Shown one piece after another: positions 32,061 to 37,528 of a DNA stretch of 37,528 nt. The notes under the pieces are model-generated. The model did no database searches and had not been told where the DNA came from. It worked only from the letters and a program-made list of their open reading frames with translations. This DNA comes from an uncultured Faecalibacterium sp. (lineage in GTDB: Bacteria > Bacillota > Clostridia > Oscillospirales > Ruminococcaceae), in contig CAKSZS010000022.1 in assembly GCA_934525845.1 (NCBI GenBank), positions 1-37,528 of the forward strand, written 5' to 3'. Within the stretch, counting starts at the first letter, position 1, and each line of letters opens with the position of its first letter. Position numbers and translations under genes: made by a program.

Positions 32061-32266
32061 ATCGCTGACTTTTATTCCGGCAACATTGCACGCGTGCATT
32101 CCAGCGTGCGATTCCACTTTTCCGAAATTCAATCGTATTACAGTTTATTTTTGCAATTTTTCACTTTCACGTCGCACCTTCCCACGCATGAAGAATGCAC
32201 GCCCGTGCGATTTTTGTTCGCGGTTTATTCGCGGTCAGCCGGATTTGTTCGCGCGATTGCGCGTTT

Positions 32267-32339
32267 TCAGCGTAAATTCAGCGCAAACCATGCCAAGTCA
32301 GCGTATTTTCAGCGTAAATCCCGAAAAGTCAGCGTAAAT
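32267..32339 (+). repeat. Iteron-like array of TCAGCGTAAAT
   Basis: Copies start at 32267, 32278 (TCAGCGCAAAC), 32298 (TCAGCGTATTT), 32309 and 32329: spacings of 11, 20, 11 and 20 bases. The copies lie on one strand in an AT-rich non-coding block (32064-32484) that also has TTCGCG/GCGCG motifs. It may be an origin or a protein-binding array. No replication gene is seen nearby in the window. Confidence 0.75.
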
Positions 32340-32484
32340 AACCATTTACCATATAAATAATGCCCGCCCATCCGTCAACAAAAGTACTATTTCATTCCTT
32401 TAAATAAAAAATCTCCTCTCAAAAAGACAAAAGCATTGATCTTTCTCGAAAAGCGTAGTAAAATCATTTAAAACATCCCTGCTC

Positions 32485-32513
32485 TTGTTAATATGTCCTA
32501 AATGCAGTATACT
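32485..32513 (+). promoter_or_regulatory. Promoter of the DUF3800 gene
   Basis: TTGTTA (32485-32490), a 17-base spacer and TATACT (32508-32513), 50 bases before the start codon. Confidence 0.65.
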
Positions 32514-32562
32514 TGTAGAAAGGCTCTTTTATATCATTTCGGTTGTGAGGTTTACAATTTTG

Positions 32563-33375
32563 ATGGAATATGTACTTTATTGCGATGAATCTTCCGACAA
32601 AGGTTCCCTTTTTGTTGATTTTTTCGGCGGTTGCCTTGTTGACGGCAGATATATCGATGAAATTTCGGCAAATCTAAACTCCAAGAAGGAAGAATTAGGT
32701 CTCCTTAGAGAAATCAAGTGGACCAAAGTTACGGAACAGTACCTCGACAAGTACATAGCCATGATTGACCTGTTCTTCGAATACGTTCGTGAAGGAAAGA
32801 TTCGCATTCGCATCATGTTCCGAAAGAAGGATTCTGCACCATCTTTATTGAACTGCGCTGATGATAAGTACTTCAAACTTTACTATCAATTTATTAAACA
32901 CGCATTTGGATTAAAAGACATCCCATCGGATACCCCTACTCGCGTTCGAATCTACTTGGATCAACTTCCCGATAAAAAGGAACGCTGCGATAATTTCAAA
33001 GAATTTCTTTTTCGTATGCAAACACTTCCTCTTTTCGAAAATTCTGGCTTGATTATAAGAAAAGAGGACATTGCTGAGATTGATTCAGGCGAACACGTCA
33101 TTCAACAATGTCTTGACATTGTGTTAGGTTCTATGTATTTTCGATTAAACAAGTTAAATAAGGTCACATCTCCCGATACTCATCGTCGTGGTAAACGAAC
33201 AATAGCCAAAGAAAAACTTTACAATCATATCAACCAGCAAATTCAGCAGATTCATCCAAATTTCAACATTGGAGTATCAACAGGGGCTCATGGCTATGAC
33301 TTTCCGCATCTAAAAAGCCCCTATGAACATTGGCTTTTTAGAAGTCACGAAATGAAATCCGAATATACTTATTGA
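32563..33375 (+). CDS. DUF3800 domain protein
   Basis: A 270-residue soluble protein. YCDESSDKG at the start (D8, E9) and RIYLDQ in the middle are the acidic marks of DUF3800, a family with an RNase H-like acidic site by appearance; the biochemical activity is not established. The ATG at 32563 (MEYVLY) matches the usual family start, though the Shine-Dalgarno site (GTGAGG) is distant. Codon use is much more AT-rich than in the arginine block, a sign of transfer. Its stop codon lies within the -35 box of a consensus promoter for a structured RNA, so gene and RNA form one unit. Confidence 0.85.
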   Translation: MEYVLYCDESSDKGSLFVDFFGGCLVDGRYIDEISANLNSKKEELGLLREIKWTKVTEQYLDKYIAMIDLFFEYVREGKIRIRIMFRKKDSAPSLLNCADDKYFKLYYQFIKHAFGLKDIPSDTPTRVRIYLDQLPDKKERCDNFKEFLFRMQTLPLFENSGLIIRKEDIAEIDSGEHVIQQCLDIVLGSMYFRLNKLNKVTSPDTHRRGKRTIAKEKLYNHINQQIQQIHPNFNIGVSTGAHGYDFPHLKSPYEHWLFRSHEMKSEYTY

Positions 33376-33400
33376 CAACTCTCGGTACTTCATGTATAAT
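33372..33400 (+). promoter_or_regulatory. Consensus promoter of the DUF3800-linked RNA
   Basis: TTGACA (33372-33377), exactly 17 bases, TATAAT (33395-33400). The TGA stop of the DUF3800 gene lies inside the -35 region. Confidence 0.85.
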
Positions 33401-33406
33401 TGAGTT

Positions 33407-33525
33407 GAAAGATAGTTATACTAGATTTGTAGTATCTATCATAAACTAGCTTAAAGTGCTCTGTCTCTTCCGAAGCCTTACGTTCCACGCAAGGTCCTGA
33501 TGTAGGAAAGATGGGGCACTTTTTA
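33407..33525 (+). ncRNA. Structured small RNA downstream of the DUF3800 gene
   Basis: A transcript of about 119 nt is defined by a perfect promoter and a terminator-like end. It has a 5' hairpin (33411-33440: GATAG/CTATC plus ATACTA/TAGTAT with a 2-base bulge) and a long 3' stem closed by AAAGTGC (33453-33459) and GCACTTT (33516-33522), extended by several G-U pairs, with an inner hairpin CCTTACG-TTCCA-CGCAAGG; T5 follows. No ORF fits. Structured RNA motifs named after DUF3800 have been reported near such genes; whether this is one of them must be tested. It may be a partner or a guide of the protein, by inference. Confidence 0.7.
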
Positions 33526-33573
33526 TTATCGATCATCGGCTCTAATTCGCATCTATAAATAAGATTGCTTTCT

Positions 33574-34578
33574 TTACAACAACGACTTGCAGACAAACGC
33601 ATGATTTTGCTTTCTTAAATCCATTGAAAAAATATCCCTATCAACATCAACGTGGATTTGGTCCTCCAAACTCGCTCTTTTTTCCGATGATACGCCTCCA
33701 TACATAAAGAGATATTCTCGTGTTCGATCAACAAACCGTCTCCATCTAAACACTTGCCTCTTTTCGGCTTCATGTTTTAGCACAATAAGGTGTCTATCAG
33801 GATTTCCTTGAAGCCAATTCATTATGAGTTCCCACCATTTCTTATCAGTTTCTCCTATCGACATTCCATAAACACAAATTATCTTGCTCTGATTTATAAC
33901 TCGTGTCGCATTATAATCATAATTCATACGAATTATCTGATTTTGTCTAGGTTTCACCAATTCATTCAAAATGGTCGAATCCTTAGAGAACGCTTCATTT
34001 TCAATTTGAGAGCTATCATTCACCCCCATAATTAAATCTGGTTCCGTATACCCATGAACATGAACGATTTCTCCTATTTCTCCATTAATACATTCTTTTA
34101 CATTAGGTGCTGCTTGCACAGTTTCCACACATTTATCCAAACACCGCGTGTAGTTAAATGTAATAAAATTGAAAGTTGTACTGTACTGCCCAATCAAATT
34201 TTCAATCGGCATTCTATCTGCTGGATGAATATGATAGTAGCTTGTAAGCGCCTTTTTCATTCCTCTTAAAATTTCTTCTTGTTTTGTTTCATCAAAGGAT
34301 TCTTCCTCTGTTTTCAAATATTCGGAAAAGGCATCCACAAAATTTTCAAAAAGCTGGACATACTCCTCTTCGTCTTCGAGGTAAAACGCATATTCTCCAA
34401 AAGCACTTTCAAAGTCAGCCCATGTATCTGCATCTCTTAATATATCCGCCTTAAAATGTTTTATAATACTCGTATCAGACTCTTTTTCTTTGCAATATAT
34501 ATTATAGAAATCCTTATACCCTGTATGCAATCCAACTCCTATATCAAATCCATTTCCAATTAAAAAAGTAACATTCAT
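33574..34578 (-). CDS. AbiH family abortive-infection protein
   Basis: A 334-residue protein beginning MNVTFLIGNGFDIGVGLHTG and TGYKDFYNIY, the N-terminal signature of AbiH (PF14253), with FNYTRCLD and VHVHGYTEPDLIMGVND later on, also typical. AbiH stops phage growth in lactococci; the mechanism is unresolved. The stop-to-start gap to vsr is 23 bases, so it is the last gene of the minus-strand operon. It is AT-rich and was probably acquired separately from the endonuclease gene. Confidence 0.88.
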   Translation of the reverse strand: MNVTFLIGNGFDIGVGLHTGYKDFYNIYCKEKESDTSIIKHFKADILRDADTWADFESAFGEYAFYLEDEEEYVQLFENFVDAFSEYLKTEEESFDETKQEEILRGMKKALTSYYHIHPADRMPIENLIGQYSTTFNFITFNYTRCLDKCVETVQAAPNVKECINGEIGEIVHVHGYTEPDLIMGVNDSSQIENEAFSKDSTILNELVKPRQNQIIRMNYDYNATRVINQSKIICVYGMSIGETDKKWWELIMNWLQGNPDRHLIVLKHEAEKRQVFRWRRFVDRTREYLFMYGGVSSEKRASLEDQIHVDVDRDIFSMDLRKQNHAFVCKSLL

Positions 34579-34601
34579 TTTACCACCATCGTCTGATGTT
34601 T

Positions 34602-35048
34602 TCAGACGTCCATTCTTTCTTCAATTCTCCACTCAATCAGTTCTCGAACCGTATTAACACACCCATCCGTATCTTTCAACACTTCCTTCTCCCAGAAGTG
34701 GATAACATACCAGTCCTTCGCCCTTAAATCCTTGTCATTTCGGATATCTCGTGCGATATTCTCCTCGATTTTGGCTATCCAGTACTCCCGGTTACGTTTC
34801 AGCTTCGGCTTGCGTTCTTCCCAGTTCTGCCCATGCCAAAACTCACCATCCACGAAGATAGCGATATTATATCTCAGGACGGCAATGTCGGGAGAGCCGG
34901 GGAGCCGCTTATCATTCAGCCTATATCGAAACCCCAGATGCCACAGTCGCTTTGCTAAAAGTACCTCTGCCTTGCCTTGTTTTAGGTGGACGCGAGACAT
35001 CCGTTTGGATGTTTCTGGGGTCGTATCATATGATTTTGGATGTTTCAT
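34602..35048 (-). CDS. vsr: Very short patch repair endonuclease (Vsr)
   Basis: A 148-residue endonuclease that nicks next to T:G mismatches arising from deamination of 5-methylcytosine. SPDIAVLR carries the metal-binding Asp (D54), followed by IAIFVDGEFWHGQ and YWIAKIEENIARD. The Cys residues that bind zinc in E. coli Vsr (GCFWH..C) are replaced (GEFWHGQ), a variant form. The presence of vsr implies a cytosine-5 methyltransferase, which would suit a Sau3AI-type system and should lie to the right of the window. The start has a weak ribosome site, and the gene follows the PD-(D/E)XK gene by nine bases. Confidence 0.92.
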   Translation of the reverse strand: MKHPKSYDTTPETSKRMSRVHLKQGKAEVLLAKRLWHLGFRYRLNDKRLPGSPDIAVLRYNIAIFVDGEFWHGQNWEERKPKLKRNREYWIAKIEENIARDIRNDKDLRAKDWYVIHFWEKEVLKDTDGCVNTVRELIEWRIEERMDV

Positions 35049-35057
35049 TTTATTTTC

Positions 35058-36185
35058 TTAATGTGTCTGAGGTGTTACATCTTCATAAACAATTCTGTTT
35101 TCGATACAGGTATATTTCAAAAGTTTCAAATCACTCCATTGCTTGTTACGAACCGGATGACTTCCACGAGTATAGTGGCGTTGAACTACTTCCCAATAGT
35201 AATTACCTACATCTTCCTCATAGTCTGCGGCAATAATACAAGCTTCGATCATCTCATAATCGCCATACGCATACTCTGTACATACCCAATCCACATATTT
35301 TAACACTTGGTCAATCGTTGACTTTCCAGCTTCATCCTTTTTCAATTCGATGGTAAGGTACTTGCATAAAATTTTTGTGTCATCCAAGTACCTTGCAGCA
35401 AGCACATCAATTTTATCCATGTAGTCGATGGGTTTAAACGGAGATGCTATTACTTGATGCGATACATAGTCCCATCTTCCTAAATCCGGAATTCTTTCAT
35501 GACTCAAATCATAGACAATAGCTGCTTCTAGTGCCATTTCGTGTTTAACTTTATTTCTTATCGCACAATTACGAAGTAAAGCATCTGGCTTAATCAAGTA
35601 TCGATTCAAGTCATGCTCAGCCATCAATCTATGCACATCCTCATTTCTTTCCCAGATGCGCTCGTGTGCTTGCAGCTCTTGTTGGTGGCGAAGCAGAAAA
35701 ATTTCTTTTAAAGATTCATTTTCTTCATCGCCAAGTTTTATAAAAGAAACCTTCCAAAAAGCACGAAGCATCTTAAAAGTACTTGGTTTATAAACTAGCA
35801 CTTCATCTGTATCGATGCCTTCTTCAAAAAAGTGTGGTGCCGCCTTAAATGTACATAGCCACCGATACCAAATACTATCCGCGCCCGAATCAATTAGCAA
35901 ATCATTTCTTACAGCGGTATACTCAACCGGAACACGAGCAGCCGAATCTGGAAAGTTTGAATACTTGCAATCCGGCCCTACTGCAACCAATTCGCCAATG
36001 CCATATATTTTACGTTTGCTAAAGAAATAGACATTATCACCCGGCTTCATCGACATGTAATCGGCCAAGGTCGCTTCAAACGATTGTGGCGATAAACTAT
36101 TCAGCCGCGTTGCGTAAATCCCACGTTCAGCACAATTTTTAATTATTTCTATATCCCCACCAATAGCAAATACATACCCAGCCAT
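35058..36185 (-). CDS. PD-(D/E)XK nuclease-like protein with possible N-terminal reader domain
   Basis: A 375-residue protein that I cannot name. Residues about 205-310 look like a RecB/NucS-type PD-(D/E)XK core: E220 region (HEMALEAAIVYDL), D260 (DKIDVLAARYL), then E280-L-K282 (LTIELKK) and Q293 (IDQVLKYVDWV). The N-terminal 120 residues are compact and beta-rich, with MKPGDNVYFFSKRKIYGIGEL, which recalls EVE/PUA-like readers of modified bases; this is tentative. AAGAGGTG precedes the ATG at 36185, two bases after the endonuclease stop. Its place between a GATC endonuclease and Vsr suggests a second restriction effector. Confidence 0.65.
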   Translation of the reverse strand: MAGYVFAIGGDIEIIKNCAERGIYATRLNSLSPQSFEATLADYMSMKPGDNVYFFSKRKIYGIGELVAVGPDCKYSNFPDSAARVPVEYTAVRNDLLIDSGADSIWYRWLCTFKAAPHFFEEGIDTDEVLVYKPSTFKMLRAFWKVSFIKLGDEENESLKEIFLLRHQQELQAHERIWERNEDVHRLMAEHDLNRYLIKPDALLRNCAIRNKVKHEMALEAAIVYDLSHERIPDLGRWDYVSHQVIASPFKPIDYMDKIDVLAARYLDDTKILCKYLTIELKKDEAGKSTIDQVLKYVDWVCTEYAYGDYEMIEACIIAADYEEDVGNYYWEVVQRHYTRGSHPVRNKQWSDLKLLKYTCIENRIVYEDVTPQTH

Positions 36186-36187
36186 CT

Positions 36188-37528
36188 TTACACCTCTTTT
36201 ATCTGCTCCGCAACATACGAATTGTTCAGCCAGAAGCACTGCTTCGTCATAGAACCACCCGTAGGCAGGGGCGCGGTATCCGTACTATCCCGCCCATGGG
36301 GGCGGACGTGAGCCACACGGCTTTCCGATGCCTTAGGCAAGTTATTGCGGTTCCGCCCGCTGGCATCTTTCCAGATGTGAACGCCCTCCCGCAGGGTATC
36401 GACCGTACGCTGCCACACATGATGCACCTCTTCCAGATCCTCTGCCGGGATATTCCAGAATTTCACCCTCTGGAAGTAACACTCGCCGTCCCTCGACTTT
36501 TGGAAGATGATGAACAGAAATTTGGTCGGTGCAAGAAGGTCATAGAGCGCAGACTCCTCCCATGTTTCGTTCATCATTGCACAGAAGTTCATCACAGGGA
36601 AGGACATACTCTCTTTTATACTGCCATTCGGTTCAATGGCGATGGTCTTGAGTTGGATGCCTGCCTTTTGGAATTCCTCTGTGTTCGACAGATGCCCTTT
36701 CACGCCAAGCATCGCTGCCACTAAAAGCTCGTTGAGGTTCTTGGCATTCGTTTCCACGCCCAGCCGCGCCTTAAGTTCCGTCCTGCTCATACCCACATAA
36801 GGCCGGACTTTTGCGATGAACCAGTCCTCAAAGCTGGTCGTTCTTAACGCTGCCGGGTCTTTGATGATCTTCTCGCAAGGTTCGTCCCCGAAGATGTACC
36901 GCCGTAGGATCTGCGTCATGTAGCTGGACTTCAGCGAGTACGCCCGCTTCATGGCCGGGATAGGACTAAACGGCTGCGACCGGGTATCCTGCGAGTTACG
37001 GCCTTTCGGACACGCTGCCAGATACATGGTATCGCCCTCACTGATCAGGTGTGCCTGTCCTGCCTTGATCTTGTCCATCAGGATCTTCCAGTCATTGCGG
37101 ATGACCTCCAGATCCTCGTCCGGGAACTGGAACAGCACCGCCTTGTCGATCGTAAAGTTGACCTTGGGCACCCCATCCCGGTGCTCATAGGACATCAGCA
37201 GCATACAAGCACATTTCATCCAGAATGCACTGGTCTCGAAGGTCTTGTAGTATTCTTCATCATAGTTCAGCATATCGCAGACCAACCGTTCCTTGGCCTG
37301 AATGCCACGAGGGGTCTGCCGATAGGGTGTCACCTTCAATTCGACGCCCGCTTCCTCAAAATCGGGAGCCGGGTTGCTATTGGGCTTATACCCAAACCAA
37401 CTTTCCTCCACAACGGTACCGATAGCACCTTTGCCTGTTGCGATGCGCCCAGTCTTGTCGATCTCGCCCAGCGTTTTACCGACTGCTTCCTGCCCACGAG
37501 CGAGAACTTCTGCCTTCGTTTTGTACTT
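36188..37528 (-). CDS. Sau3AI/MutH family type II restriction endonuclease (5' end outside)
   Basis: The frame is open to the right edge; 446 codons are visible, and Sau3AI itself has about 489 residues, so around 40 are missing. The start region reads TGRIATGKGAIGTVVEESWFG and PDFEEAGVELKVTPY, the MutH/Sau3AI catalytic core: Glu, then Asp and ExK. The C-terminal half (from FEDWFIAKVRPYVGMSRTE on) is the second, MutH-like allosteric half known in Sau3AI. The enzyme should cut at GATC unless it is methylated. Base composition is GC-rich like the host, unlike the downstream genes. The cognate methyltransferase is expected outside the window. Confidence 0.9.
   Translation of the reverse strand, partial: KYKTKAEVLARGQEAVGKTLGEIDKTGRIATGKGAIGTVVEESWFGYKPNSNPAPDFEEAGVELKVTPYRQTPRGIQAKERLVCDMLNYDEEYYKTFETSAFWMKCACMLLMSYEHRDGVPKVNFTIDKAVLFQFPDEDLEVIRNDWKILMDKIKAGQAHLISEGDTMYLAACPKGRNSQDTRSQPFSPIPAMKRAYSLKSSYMTQILRRYIFGDEPCEKIIKDPAALRTTSFEDWFIAKVRPYVGMSRTELKARLGVETNAKNLNELLVAAMLGVKGHLSNTEEFQKAGIQLKTIAIEPNGSIKESMSFPVMNFCAMMNETWEESALYDLLAPTKFLFIIFQKSRDGECYFQRVKFWNIPAEDLEEVHHVWQRTVDTLREGVHIWKDASGRNRNNLPKASESRVAHVRPHGRDSTDTAPLPTGGSMTKQCFWLNNSYVAEQIKEV

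Noticed and set aside
32267..32339. CRISPR array
   Set aside because: Repeats are only 11 bases with 0-9 base gaps, and no cas genes are present.
33407..33525. Retron msr-msd RNA
   Set aside because: No reverse transcriptase gene is near, and the RNA is short with a normal terminator.

Overview
The window looks like chromosome of a GC-rich gut clostridium of the Oscillospiraceae, most like Faecalibacterium. This is inferred from the firmicute-style Shine-Dalgarno sites, the GC-rich codon use, the type of SLH-tailed surface protein and the interspersed hairpin repeats; no rRNA marker is present. Two integration boundaries frame a mostly ordinary core.

Left edge (1-355): the last 52 codons of a tyrosine integrase run up to an intact tRNA-Ser(CGA), so an integrated element ends here. 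Then comes a MATE exporter (572-1939). From 10840 down to 2161 an almost complete arginine pathway lies on the minus strand, argG - argH-argC-argJ - argB - argD-argF, interrupted by hairpin-rich intergenic repeats. Together these genes turn glutamate into arginine through acetylated intermediates, with ArgJ recycling the acetyl group.

Middle (10841-30755): a secreted SLH-tailed surface protein is split by a C9 tract just after its signal peptide, a strong phase-variation or frameshift candidate. A LysR regulator diverges from a lipoprotein FMN/FAD reductase across a clear T-N11-A operator. A head-to-head junction near 17400 joins two genes that have both lost their 5' ends. GIY-YIG and MYG1 genes follow. 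Then comes a compact locus (19081-19372) with a 20-residue hydrophobic/basic peptide ORF, a consensus-promoter antisense RNA and self-complementary leader and tail sequences: a candidate type I toxin-antitoxin system. After it lie an ATP-grasp enzyme, two esterases, ilvE, a HAD phosphatase, a YczE-like membrane protein and a LanRK/LanFEG-like bacteriocin-resistance module whose promoter carries 11-bp-phased TTAAG repeats.

Right part (30756-37528): gene debris (a SPASM-domain C-terminus and a nitroreductase N-terminus) and a parS-like palindrome lead to a 45-nt 3' fragment of tRNA-Arg(ACG), broken in the anticodon loop and flanked by 11-bp repeats. This is a recombination site marking the left end of a second island that runs off the window. 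The island holds a DUF6061 protein, an iteron-like array, a DUF3800 gene followed by a structured RNA with a consensus promoter, and a minus-strand operon of Sau3AI-like endonuclease, a PD-(D/E)XK protein with a possible reader domain, Vsr and AbiH. It is a mosaic defence island, with AT-rich genes between host-like GC-rich ones.

All calls rest on reading the sequence; no search or folding program was run.
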